Shown piece by piece: positions 24,701 to 32,120 of a stretch of 64,000 nucleotides of DNA. The position numbers and the translations under genes were made by a program. Source of the stretch: Saprospiraceae bacterium (GTDB lineage: Bacteria; Bacteroidota; Bacteroidia; Chitinophagales; Saprospiraceae); contig JANQLV010000041.1 of the NCBI GenBank assembly GCA_028280415.1, positions 1-64,000 on the forward strand. Reading direction: 5' to 3'. The notes beneath the pieces are model-generated. The model was not told where the DNA came from. It saw only the letters and a program-made list of their open reading frames with translations, and made no database searches. Each line of letters begins with the position of its first letter. Positions within the stretch are counted from its first letter, which is position 1.

Positions 24701-26239
24701 ACCGTGGGTGCTTGTACCATCACTGATTCCGTTTTCGTAAGAGTAGATTCACTCCCTGAAATGAACATTCTGCCTATTCCAAATGCAGGGCCGTTCTGCC
24801 CGGGTGAGCCTGTTACATTTGTATCACCACCTTATGAGCCTAATGATTACCCGGATATTATACATGCCTGGGCACCGGGACTCGGTGCAGAATCAGATCT
24901 GGATAATCTGAATCTTGTGATTTCAGCAGTAGAGACCACTACTTATGTAAGAACGACTACCAATAATGCCTGTAGCCAGACAGATGAAATTACTATAGAA
25001 GTAGTCGATGCAGACGATATCATGATTGCCTGGACTGATACGACACTCTGCGAAGGAGAAATGGTCACCAATGAAGTATTCAATGGTGATAATCATGAAT
25101 GGTCTCCAGGGACTGGTTTATCCTGTACTGAATGCGATAATCCAACGATTACGGCTACTTCGACAACTACCTACACCGTCTCTGCGGATATTATGGGTTG
25201 TCCAATCACCGGGCAGGTGAATGTAAATGTAATTCCCGATGCTAGCGGATCCGTAATTGGCGATCAGGGGATTTGTCCGGGGGATAATATCCAGTTGAAT
25301 TTATTTGAAGATACTACTCCCGGAACGGTTTATACCTGGTCATCCGATCCAACTGATCCGGATCTCGATATCAATGAACCGCTACCGGTCGTTTCTCCTG
25401 CAGTTACGACTACTTATTCGGTAATTATCACAAACGGCATTTGTGATCCTTATGAAGCAGAAGTGACTATTTTTGTTATTCAGTCTCCAACCTTCGCCCT
25501 TAGTCCGGACGAAACGATATGTGCAGGAGATACCATAGAAATTAGCTTAATTACAGAGGATCAAAGTGGAAGTAATACCACCTGGACCGGTGATGATATA
25601 ATTTCAGAAGATGGAAACACTATTTCTGTAAATCCATCTGTGACATCGGTTTATACTGTCAATTATGCCGATAACTGTGGAAATACATTTGAAGGAGATA
25701 TTACTGTAAATGTCATTGAAAGTATTAATATCGATATTGTTGCCGTACCGGATACTACCAGCCTGCCACAAGGATCAATAGTTGAATTGACCGCTGTTCC
25801 CGATGCTCCGGTCAATGATCCGATCTATATGTGGAGTAATGGGTCTACAGGAGTAACGATACTGGATACTCTTTTGGAAATTCCGCAGGAGACGATTAGT
25901 GTGATGTTATTAACTGCGGAAGGTTGTGAAGCAGATGCGAGTATTACTTTCGACGTAGAGGAACCAGAATACGATATTCCAAACGCATTTTCACCAAACG
26001 GTGATAATCTGTCGGAAACTTTTAATGTCGTTTTCCGGGGTGATCTGGAAGTGATTGAATTCAAAGTCTTCAGCCGTTGGGGAGAAATCGTCTATAATAA
26101 TGAAAACCCCACGCTTGGTTGGGATGGTAGAAAAGATGACGAAGATATGCCTTCGGATGTGTATTTATACGTTATAAGGCTTCAAAATGCAGCAGGCCTG
26201 ATCATTCAGGAAAAAGGAGACGTAACCCTGATTAGATAA
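21773..26239 (+). CDS. T9SS-secreted surface protein (CUB-like, choice-of-anchor L, Ig-like repeats, gliding C-terminal domain)
   Basis: A 1488-residue secreted protein. The signal peptide ends at FAQ (residue 19). A jelly-roll segment with CFxxD-like strands follows. A CUB-like domain covers about 186-308 (NACTGELYDTGG, VFYDGPDT). A choice-of-anchor L domain covers about 316-555 (LERGLILTSGS, FEYVFGSDEYPEW). A Calx-beta-like domain (about 560-685) is followed by some seven Ig/PKD-like repeats, each with a WTP or WSP core. A type B gliding-motility C-terminal domain ends the protein (about 1402-1488: IPNAFSPNGDNLSETFNV, FSRWGEIVYNN, DGRKDDEDMPSDVYLYVIRL). It is probably a calcium-loaded adhesin. 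It is followed by its own terminator and a small outer-membrane protein that could be its partner. Confidence 0.92.
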   Translation: MKKSFTLIFLLFTIGLFAQPVNDDCSGIIDLGVVPYCPDTVFYTNVDATATDIGNDNIPMPGSCGDNDITFVGNDVWFQFTSSDTITDYTITVTGMDDGMGSTAMSNPQIMIYRGDCEFDGLALLACGSADDGELILELDVLDLDPGEIYYIRINDWSPSATPNWGSFLLCIDEIDPINTIDQDGSNACTGELYDTGGPDGDYGPNENHSFTICPPFGQNACVTFNLEYFNIENFNDELVFYDGPDTNSPVILDIDGSGFGSGGPNITGGGGVCLTVQASSGCLTVEFNSDGFTEFEGFAGFWECSATPCEPLQSIITDDDVTDQDIIDNITTPQTTVTIDTIICPQGAYGTFTSGDNSDLGLERGLILTSGSVFNTLGPNTDGGITQDNFAPGDDDLDYLSSQSGNGSLSQDACIVELDVFVATNELVFEYVFGSDEYPEWANSTFNDIFAFLISGPGITGDPNINNQENIAIIPGTTTPVQVNSINNINNWEYYRNNEAGLSVEYDGLTSDFLGIKKSLTARRDVTPCNTYHLKLAVADRGDGSLDSGVFISEIAGGTPTLTINFASGVDYLIEDCTGMDDELLITLSTALPDSTTYDVNISGTAVEGVDYILDIPDQVTIAPGETQLSFPIFPLSDGIDEGLETIVIELTTNFGCGDVQVSEVTVNLADAPIVDIFAGLDTAFVCNNECIMLEVNGAVDYFWEPDSILNDPFSASPEACPSISQFIYVTGQVSALPGCSDTDTIWLEVVDPQVDIVPLGDINFCQGSSVDLQAVNNVNNTNLEWTPADGLSSTSDEVVTASPLPGSTSYIATVTIAGCDASDTLTVNVDPFDFPTLTTTDTTICQGQSVQLANNIVITTTEFEWTPDEALSPANDVSGPLATPESTTTYTLIATSASEFCADTVDVNINVIPAEVTIMPEDTVFVCLGDTATLTATTTTNMVEWTPTNGLIGSSTDLSVDVFIEASQWYFATMTVGACTITDSVFVRVDSLPEMNILPIPNAGPFCPGEPVTFVSPPYEPNDYPDIIHAWAPGLGAESDLDNLNLVISAVETTTYVRTTTNNACSQTDEITIEVVDADDIMIAWTDTTLCEGEMVTNEVFNGDNHEWSPGTGLSCTECDNPTITATSTTTYTVSADIMGCPITGQVNVNVIPDASGSVIGDQGICPGDNIQLNLFEDTTPGTVYTWSSDPTDPDLDINEPLPVVSPAVTTTYSVIITNGICDPYEAEVTIFVIQSPTFALSPDETICAGDTIEISLITEDQSGSNTTWTGDDIISEDGNTISVNPSVTSVYTVNYADNCGNTFEGDITVNVIESINIDIVAVPDTTSLPQGSIVELTAVPDAPVNDPIYMWSNGSTGVTILDTLLEIPQETISVMLLTAEGCEADASITFDVEEPEYDIPNAFSPNGDNLSETFNVVFRGDLEVIEFKVFSRWGEIVYNNENPTLGWDGRKDDEDMPSDVYLYVIRLQNAAGLIIQEKGDVTLIR

Positions 26240-26260
26240 ATTTTAAAATTAGACTATAAA

Positions 26261-26300
26261 AAAGAGGCAATGATTAATTTTATTGCCTCTTTTTATTTTT
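26261..26300 (+). terminator. Terminator of the 1488-residue surface protein gene
   Basis: AAAGAGGCAAT (26261-26271) pairs with ATTGCCTCTTT (26282-26292) around a 10-nt loop, followed by TTATTTTT. It is about 20 bp after the stop codon. Confidence 0.9.
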
Positions 26301-26381
26301 GGTAAGTACTTTGCTCTGGTCAAAGTAATTTCCAAGGTTTAGATTCAGAAATTTTCTTTATTTTTAGAAAAAATTGAGCAG

Positions 26382-27113
26382 ATGAATAAAATAATCCTTA
26401 CGCTTTCGAGCCTTCTTTTGCTTTCTCTTACCGGCTTTACTCAAAATACGGACCATGTTAATCGCGGTGCCCTGGGCTTTGTAAAATTCGGTCTAGGATT
26501 TGGAAGCCCTAATGACTTAAACGATGATCTTAGTACAACTTTTGGTCAAAACACTTCAATTACCGGTACTTCCCTGCAGGTAAGCGGTGGTGGATTCATG
26601 CTTTTATCCAAAAGGGTTTTATTGGGTTTGGAAGGAACGGGCTTTTTACATGCCGAAGAAGAAACAGGACCTTATTCTGCTAAGCTTAACGGCGGTAGCG
26701 GTACAGTGAGAGTAGGCGTCGCGCTGTTGAATAATACCAAATGGCTGGGTTTCCCCTATCTGGGTATTGGATACGGCGGTAGCCGTCTGGAAATCAGCAA
26801 TAATACCAATGAACCTGTTTTCTTTGGGGAAACTACCGTTCCCGAGTTCCTCGAAGAAAGGCTCAGGGTGCGTTATCCCGTACTCGACCTGGGCGTTTCT
26901 ATTTTCCGAATTCCTGCTCCGGATATTGATGGGCTCAGCCTTGGGGGGCATATAGGTTTCATGACTGCTCTGGGCAAAGACACCTGGCAAATGGATAATG
27001 ATGATGAGGTAATAGGGGTACAGGATATGGGTTTATCTTCTTTTTATATTAAACTTTCTATTGGTTGGGGAGGATTTTTTCATAAGAAAAAACCGGTAAG
27101 CGAAGGGCCCTAG
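26382..27113 (+). CDS. Probable outer-membrane beta-barrel protein
   Basis: A 243-residue protein with a signal peptide ending at GFTQ (residue about 21). Glycine- and aromatic-rich alternating strands follow: ALGFVKFGLGFGSP, FLHAEEETGPYSAKLNGG-SGTVRVGVALL, FPYLGIGYGGSRLEI and LSLGGHIGFMTALGKD. It ends in FYIKLSIGWGGFFHKKK. The pattern is that of a small outer-membrane barrel; no named family was recognised. It lies downstream of the large T9SS protein but after a terminator, so it has its own promoter or read-through. It could act as a surface anchor or porin; this is inference. Confidence 0.7.
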   Translation: MNKIILTLSSLLLLSLTGFTQNTDHVNRGALGFVKFGLGFGSPNDLNDDLSTTFGQNTSITGTSLQVSGGGFMLLSKRVLLGLEGTGFLHAEEETGPYSAKLNGGSGTVRVGVALLNNTKWLGFPYLGIGYGGSRLEISNNTNEPVFFGETTVPEFLEERLRVRYPVLDLGVSIFRIPAPDIDGLSLGGHIGFMTALGKDTWQMDNDDEVIGVQDMGLSSFYIKLSIGWGGFFHKKKPVSEGP

Positions 27114-27184
27114 TTTAGTTATTTTTTTGCTAATTGAACATCGAAAAGCTCAAATCCAATGGCAAAAAATAAAACACAAGGACT

Positions 27185-28429
27185 ATGAACAAGCGATGGC
27201 CACTCTATTGCAAAATAGGTTTTTTCTTCCTGGCCTTTTATTTTGTTGTATACGGAAACTCCAGTCAGTTTTTTTTCAGTTTTGTGTTCGAAGGAATATG
27301 GCGAAAAATAATTCCCTGGTTTGCCCAAATAATGGGGCATGATACTGCCATTACCATATTCACTAATGGCAGTGGAGATACTACTTATAACTACTATCAA
27401 ATATATTTCTTTGCTATCCTTGCCGCCCTGGGAGCACTGGTTTTTGCTTTTATAAAAATCAAAGACCAGGACATGGATCTATTCCATCGTTTGCTCACTA
27501 CATTTCTCCGGTATTACCTTGCTTCTCAAATGATTAGCTACGGTTTTGCGAAAGTCTTTTATTTACAATTTAGATTTCCCAGTGCAGCCAGATTAGATCA
27601 GGAGTTGGGTGATTTTTCACCCATGGGTTTATTATGGACCTTCATGGGTTATTCCAAGGGCTATACGATTTTCACAGGGGCGCTTGAGCTCTTAGGTGGT
27701 TTATTACTGCTGAGCCGAAAAACAACTACCCTCGGAGCGTTAGTTACATTCGGCGTAATGCTCAATGTAATGATGCTTAACTTTTGCTATGATGTACCTG
27801 TGAAAATATTATCTTCTCATCTGGTGATGATGAGTCTGTTTTTAATTTTATTGGATGGTAAGCGGCTGGCTCAGTTTTTTATTGGCAATAAAATCAGTAA
27901 ACTGGCGGTACCGCCGTCTATCGTTCCGCCCAATATTGAAAAAGCAAAAAATATCGTCAAATGGAGTGTATTAGGTATCTACTTCACTTATTCCTTATTC
28001 AGCTATGCACAACGTTCTCTCGATTACGGTCCCAATGCTCCCAAGCCTTTGTTTTATGGTAAATATGCCGTAGAATCCTTTTATCAATATGACGATAGTC
28101 TTCAATTGAAAACGGTAGCAGATTCTGTTCGTTGGGAAGCTTTCTATCAAAGCTGGAAAGGACATGCTCTCATTAAGACCGGTAGTGAAAAAATTATTCG
28201 CTTCAAATTTAATCCGGATACTGTTCGTCATATCCTGGAAATTTCATCCTATAAAGATGATTTTGAAGATGAACTTTTCTACGAACGTTTGGATTCGACC
28301 CGCTATCACGTTTACGGAATTTTTCAGAAAGATTCACTGGATATGATTTTCAGGAAAGAAGACATCAATAAACGATTGCTCGTCAAGCGAGGCTTTCACT
28401 GGATTAATGAATACCCCTTCAATCGCTAG
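27185..28429 (+). CDS. DoxX-like multi-pass membrane protein with soluble C-terminal domain
   Basis: A 414-residue paralogue of the protein at 6354-7565. The hydrophobic helices span about 10-275, with the shared core YGFAKVFYLQFRFPS, then LLWTFMGYSKGYTIFTGALE, LLSRKTTTLG and FGVMLNVMMLNFCYDVPVK. The C-terminal soluble domain (about 290-414) ends in RGFHWINEYP, matching FHWTIEQ of the other copy. It lies 71 bp after the small outer-membrane protein gene. A truncated kinase-like open frame starts 8 bp after its stop. DoxX-like fold is inferred; the function is unknown. Confidence 0.75.
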   Translation: MNKRWPLYCKIGFFFLAFYFVVYGNSSQFFFSFVFEGIWRKIIPWFAQIMGHDTAITIFTNGSGDTTYNYYQIYFFAILAALGALVFAFIKIKDQDMDLFHRLLTTFLRYYLASQMISYGFAKVFYLQFRFPSAARLDQELGDFSPMGLLWTFMGYSKGYTIFTGALELLGGLLLLSRKTTTLGALVTFGVMLNVMMLNFCYDVPVKILSSHLVMMSLFLILLDGKRLAQFFIGNKISKLAVPPSIVPPNIEKAKNIVKWSVLGIYFTYSLFSYAQRSLDYGPNAPKPLFYGKYAVESFYQYDDSLQLKTVADSVRWEAFYQSWKGHALIKTGSEKIIRFKFNPDTVRHILEISSYKDDFEDELFYERLDSTRYHVYGIFQKDSLDMIFRKEDINKRLLVKRGFHWINEYPFNR

Positions 28430-28437
28430 GTCATCAG

Positions 28438-28485
28438 ATGAAAAAAATCATGCTTATTGGCTGCGGAGGAAGCGGCAAATCATAA
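28438..28485 (+). pseudogene. Remnant of a P-loop kinase (N-terminal stump)
   Basis: A 15-codon open frame encodes MKKIMLIGCGGSGKS and then TAA. This is the exact N-terminus, including the Walker A motif GCGGSGKS, of small P-loop nucleotide kinase-like proteins (the topology-modulation/adenylate-kinase-like group, about 170 residues). It is cut off at the point where the family continues with T/S-x-L-A. No further homologous sequence is visible before ndk. It is most likely the leftover of a deleted gene; a functional micropeptide is less likely. Confidence 0.6.
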
Positions 28486-28594
28486 ACAGGTCAATCCATT
28501 TTTGTCCACGATTTCCAATAAAGCAAACTAAAATCATTCCCTGCTTTTGGATTTAATACCTCCTACTCTTTTTGCCTTTTCAAGCTTTTCGATC

Positions 28595-28630
28595 TTTGCT
28601 GGTTCTTTCACTTTTCTTTTTTTATCTTTG
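28595..28630 (+). promoter_or_regulatory. Candidate promoter of ndk
   Basis: TTTG (28595-28598) and TATCTTTG (28623-28630), the latter an exact TANNTTTG match, are separated by 24 bp, one more than the usual maximum. They would give a leader of about 80 nt before the ndk ATG at 28719. Confidence 0.4.
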
Positions 28631-28718
28631 CGGCTGCTTAGCGAACGGAGCTGTTTTATCTTCGTTTGGATGCTCCTTAGAATTCATTTTTCTGACAATA
28701 CATAAAATAACATTTATA

Positions 28719-29183
28719 ATGGAAAGAACATTGATTTTGATTAAGCCGGATGCCATTCAAAGAGGTCTTGCCGGTGAAGTACTGAATCGCTTTGAGCGAA
28801 AAGGACTTAAGTTAGTTGGTGTAAAGATGATGCAGCTAACAGATGAGTTATTGAAGGAACATTACTCGCATATTGCGGATAAACCTTTCTTCCCGGGTAT
28901 CGCTAATTTCATGAAATCCTCTCCGGTAATCGCAGTATGTGTAGAAGGTCTTGATTGTGTTGAGACCGTGAGAAGATTATGTGGTGTAACAAAAGCCAGA
29001 GAAGCTCAGGTCGGAACTATTCGCGGAGATTTTGCTATGAGTATCCAGACCAATATCGTACACGCTTCTGATAGCCTGGAAACTGCAAAAGCAGAGGTTA
29101 AACGATTCTTTAAAGATGAGGAATTATTTGATCACAGTGCCGTACTTGCTACCAATATTTATTCCGCTGACGAGTTGGGATAA
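28719..29183 (+). CDS. ndk: Nucleoside diphosphate kinase
   Basis: A 154-residue enzyme that transfers the gamma-phosphate of ATP to NDPs through a phosphohistidine. The family is visible from residue 2: ERTLILIKPDAIQRGLAGEV, then the nucleotide loop, and the catalytic His H115 in NIVHASDS. The length is usual (about 140-155). The frame stays open 49 codons upstream, but that part has no family similarity and contains the predicted promoter, so the start is placed at 28719. A strong terminator follows within 16 bp. Single-gene unit. Confidence 0.97.
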   Translation: MERTLILIKPDAIQRGLAGEVLNRFERKGLKLVGVKMMQLTDELLKEHYSHIADKPFFPGIANFMKSSPVIAVCVEGLDCVETVRRLCGVTKAREAQVGTIRGDFAMSIQTNIVHASDSLETAKAEVKRFFKDEELFDHSAVLATNIYSADELG

Positions 29184-29198
29184 ACAATAAATCTTGTT

Positions 29199-29240
29199 AA
29201 AAACAAATCCCGGATTTCATAAAATCCGGGATTTGTTTTT
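29199..29240. terminator. Bidirectional terminator between ndk and the YD-like protein gene
   Basis: AAAAACAAATCCCGGATTT and AAATCCGGGATTTGTTTTT form a perfect 19-bp stem with a 4-nt loop and T-runs on both strands. It ends ndk (plus strand) and the gene at 29240 (minus strand). Confidence 0.95.
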
Positions 29241-30127
29241 TAAAAAAACTCATATTCAAAGCGATTGAGTATTACTCCATCCCCCATACGGGTTTCCTGC
29301 TCTTCAAGAATACCATCAGCTCTATATCGACTTTCTATAACCTGAATAGGCCGGTCGCCCATTAATCGTTCAAAGCGTATCTCGCGATCATTCTCGTCAA
29401 AGGCTCTAATATCTACAAACAAACTGCCACGTTCCAGATTTTTCATAATGTGCTTAATACGATTACCTCGCTCATCGTATTCAAATTCATCCACCCTGAT
29501 AATATTTTCATCTTCGTTGAGCATTTCGACCTTATTGATCCGGGATTGATCATCCCGGTAATAATCATAAAAACGAACCGTCTCAAATCCCTCATCATCA
29601 ACTTTTACACTTTCGATAATATCCCCATAATCATTGTATTCGTATTCAGCCTTGGTTTCTATCGCTCCGGTATCTGTAAAAATCGTCTCTTCCAGAATAC
29701 GGTTTTCACTATCAAATTTGCGATATTCCTTACCTTCAAGTTCATTATCCTGATCCACTATTTCAATTGTCGTGGATTTTTCAGCCTCATCCCGGCTATA
29801 ATTCTTGTAGGAAGTTGAACCATCAGCATATTCTACAATTATCTGATGTGCTTTTCCACTTTCATTATAATTGACTTTAATTACCTGATCCGGGCTTTCT
29901 CCATTCGAATACTGCTTCTCAACAATTACGCGATTTTTCTCATCAAATTCGAAAAGCGTCATCCCATCAAGTCCGCCTTTTTCAGTATAATTTTTCAATA
30001 AAGTGATATTCCCTTCCTGATCGCGCTCTTCATAAGCCGCAGGAGTGGTAGAGCCGTTTTCTTCAATAACCAATGTGGTGATAGATTTGATCTTGTTCAT
30101 TTGTTTTTCGTCGTTCGTTTTCTCCAT
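29240..30127 (-). CDS. YD/RHS-like repeat protein without signal peptide
   Basis: A 295-residue acidic protein built of about eight repeats of the pattern [FY]-[DE]-x-x-[ND]-R-x-I/[EV]: FEFDEKNRVIVEKQ, KFDSENRILEET, YEYNDYGDIIES, FEYDERGNRIKHI and AFDENDREIRFERL. This is the beta-strand repeat of YD/RHS-like or MORN-like proteins, usually found in secreted proteins, but no signal peptide is present and the start is charged (MEKTNDEKQ). It may therefore be cytoplasmic or exported by another route. It lies downstream of the deiminase gene after a hairpin. Function unknown. Confidence 0.7.
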   Translation of the reverse strand: MEKTNDEKQMNKIKSITTLVIEENGSTTPAAYEERDQEGNITLLKNYTEKGGLDGMTLFEFDEKNRVIVEKQYSNGESPDQVIKVNYNESGKAHQIIVEYADGSTSYKNYSRDEAEKSTTIEIVDQDNELEGKEYRKFDSENRILEETIFTDTGAIETKAEYEYNDYGDIIESVKVDDEGFETVRFYDYYRDDQSRINKVEMLNEDENIIRVDEFEYDERGNRIKHIMKNLERGSLFVDIRAFDENDREIRFERLMGDRPIQVIESRYRADGILEEQETRMGDGVILNRFEYEFF

Positions 30128-30142
30128 ACCTCAGCAGATCAG

Positions 30143-30180
30143 GCGCCATTGACCCTCCATTTTTGAAAGGTCAATAGCGC
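30143..30180 (-). other. Hairpin between the deiminase and the YD-like repeat gene
   Basis: GCGC-c-ATTGACC (30143-30154) pairs with GGTCAAT-a-GCGC (30169-30180). Read on the minus strand this is a 12-bp stem with a G-U pair and a 14-nt loop. It lies in the 65-bp gap between the two genes and just upstream of the downstream start codon. There is no T-tract, so it may be an mRNA-processing or translation-control element. Confidence 0.5.
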
Positions 30181-30192
30181 TTGGGAAAAGTA

Positions 30193-31977
30193 TTATTTGA
30201 CCAGTAATTTTTGCGTATGCGAACCGGCTTGGGTAGTTAGGGTAACAAAATAAGTACCTGCCTGATAAGTATCTGCATTAATAAAATATTTGGACTCTCC
30301 CGCAGGAATATCCCCCTGATAAACCGTCTCTACCAATCGTCCCAGTACATCCATCACCTGAATAGTACCTTCGATTGAGAATTCACTAGTCACGGGAATA
30401 CAGGTGATCGCAGATGCCGGATTGGGAAAAATAGTTTCCAGTTTCGTTTGTCCGGTAATTAATTCATCGATGCTAACAATGCCACAGAATTTGACTTCAT
30501 AGTCAAAAGGCCCCTCTGCCCCAGGCAATGGGCGGGTAATTTGTTTACCATTATCAGCAGTAGCTTCAATATAATAGGATACTTTTGTATTCTCATCCAT
30601 CATTGGAATTTCTGCGGACCAGATATCATCACTGGAATTACTCATCTCTAAACTGAGCCAATCCGAAGCATCTGTTTTATAATAAAGCATTGCTCCGGAT
30701 ACTCCTGTCTTATGCTTTATTTGAGCTTCTACCAGCGTCGCCTCTTCCATACAGCCAAAATCCACCTTATTCATTGAAATCCAAAGCGGTTCGGATACTC
30801 CTACTTCTTTCGTGATACAGTGGATTGCTCCAAGTGAAGGAATAATATCATTACATTCAATTCCGATAATATTATAACCGGGCATGTTTTCTTCCCAGAT
30901 TCGCAAGGCAGTAGTATCATACTGCTCTTCGTAAGTTGGAACAAGAATGGTTGTATTTACAATTACAGAATTGGCATAGGTTCGATAATCTGCCCACCAG
31001 GTATCCGGATAAGCACCATTATCGGGTGGCATAGGGATGCGAACAATTTTGAAATCCTCTCCGTAAGCAGTTTTATAATTATCCAAAACGTATTGAATAT
31101 TGGCTTCGATCTGCGGGCCATCTGCTACGCCTTCCGGATATTCACCCACCAATAAGGTTTCTTCGTTTAAAAGCTTCATGTGCATATCAATGTGATGAAT
31201 TACATCATAAGGCAATGCCTCCATCAAAGGATACGCTTCAATCCCCATAAATTGGTTCATGATCTCTAAAAACTCTTCTTCACTGTGGTTAGAAGTTCCC
31301 CATTCATTGAAAGGACCATTTTCTTCCAGAACCAAATCAGAGGAGAATGCTGTACCGAGGCCATCTGACATATAGTTTCCTCCGGTATGTACAATATCAA
31401 GCGGAGCAATAGTGGTACAATAATTATCGAGCCCTAAATAATCCGCAACTACCTCCGGTATTCTGTCATCATCGGGGCGGGGGCGATTATAAATCCAGTC
31501 TACGAAAGCCAATTCCTCCACATCATCTAAATAAATAGAATTCGGACCATAATCTCTAACCCAAATACTATCGAATTCATCTTCAATAAAAGTAACATTT
31601 GACGACCAGTTAACTCCGGCAGAATTCAATTGGTTTTTTACTACATTTTCATTACTGCAGACAATAATCACTTCAACTTCCTCTCTGGCATGTCTGACAA
31701 TCTCTGTCAAAATATTGGTAAAAGAAGTCCAGGTAATCACTAAAGCCTGTTGCTCTTCCCATTCGGCCATCGATCTTACCTTTCCCTCTGGTGGGCTGGT
31801 AATACAAGCCAGGCTCCGACTTTGTAAGCCAGCAATATAATCTTTCATCAAGGCTTCCTCTCCGGGAGCAAAGCCTTTGGGCAAGATGATTTCCGCCGTA
31901 CCCTGCTGTTGGGTAATCTGGCTATTAAGATTTATTAAAAGACTGAGGAATACCAGGAGTAATAAAGCTTTTTTCAT
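30193..31977 (-). CDS. T9SS-secreted agmatine/peptidylarginine deiminase
   Basis: A 594-residue secreted enzyme. The signal peptide ends near LNSQ (residue 20). The deiminase domain (about 60-395, PAD_porph) has intact active-site residues: D142 in WVRDYGP, H262-I-D264 in HHIDMHMK, N336 in ANSVIVN and Cys387 in LGAIHCITK. An Ig-like domain follows (about 400-500). A type A T9SS sorting domain closes the protein (about 510-594: FPNPASAIT, VLGRLVET, YQAGTYFVTL). This order (catalytic, Ig-like, sorting domain) is that of Porphyromonas gingivalis PPAD. It hydrolyses agmatine or protein arginine; which one cannot be decided here. Confidence 0.9.
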   Translation of the reverse strand: MKKALLLLVFLSLLINLNSQITQQQGTAEIILPKGFAPGEEALMKDYIAGLQSRSLACITSPPEGKVRSMAEWEEQQALVITWTSFTNILTEIVRHAREEVEVIIVCSNENVVKNQLNSAGVNWSSNVTFIEDEFDSIWVRDYGPNSIYLDDVEELAFVDWIYNRPRPDDDRIPEVVADYLGLDNYCTTIAPLDIVHTGGNYMSDGLGTAFSSDLVLEENGPFNEWGTSNHSEEEFLEIMNQFMGIEAYPLMEALPYDVIHHIDMHMKLLNEETLLVGEYPEGVADGPQIEANIQYVLDNYKTAYGEDFKIVRIPMPPDNGAYPDTWWADYRTYANSVIVNTTILVPTYEEQYDTTALRIWEENMPGYNIIGIECNDIIPSLGAIHCITKEVGVSEPLWISMNKVDFGCMEEATLVEAQIKHKTGVSGAMLYYKTDASDWLSLEMSNSSDDIWSAEIPMMDENTKVSYYIEATADNGKQITRPLPGAEGPFDYEVKFCGIVSIDELITGQTKLETIFPNPASAITCIPVTSEFSIEGTIQVMDVLGRLVETVYQGDIPAGESKYFINADTYQAGTYFVTLTTQAGSHTQKLLVK

Positions 31978-32120
31978 AGAACTTGGTTTTATAGTCTTTT
32001 GTCCTTAAAGGACTTAAAATAATCTCGCAGCAAACTGCTAATTATATAATGCATTTAAAATACACAAGTTCAAAGCTAATTTTTTAATAATCAAGCTTCG
32101 GACCTGTTAATTTTCTATTT

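Noticed and set aside
28572-28718. N-terminal extension of ndk (49 codons upstream)
   Set aside because: The family start is at 28719; the upstream part is hydrophobic, has no similarity to ndk and contains the predicted promoter.
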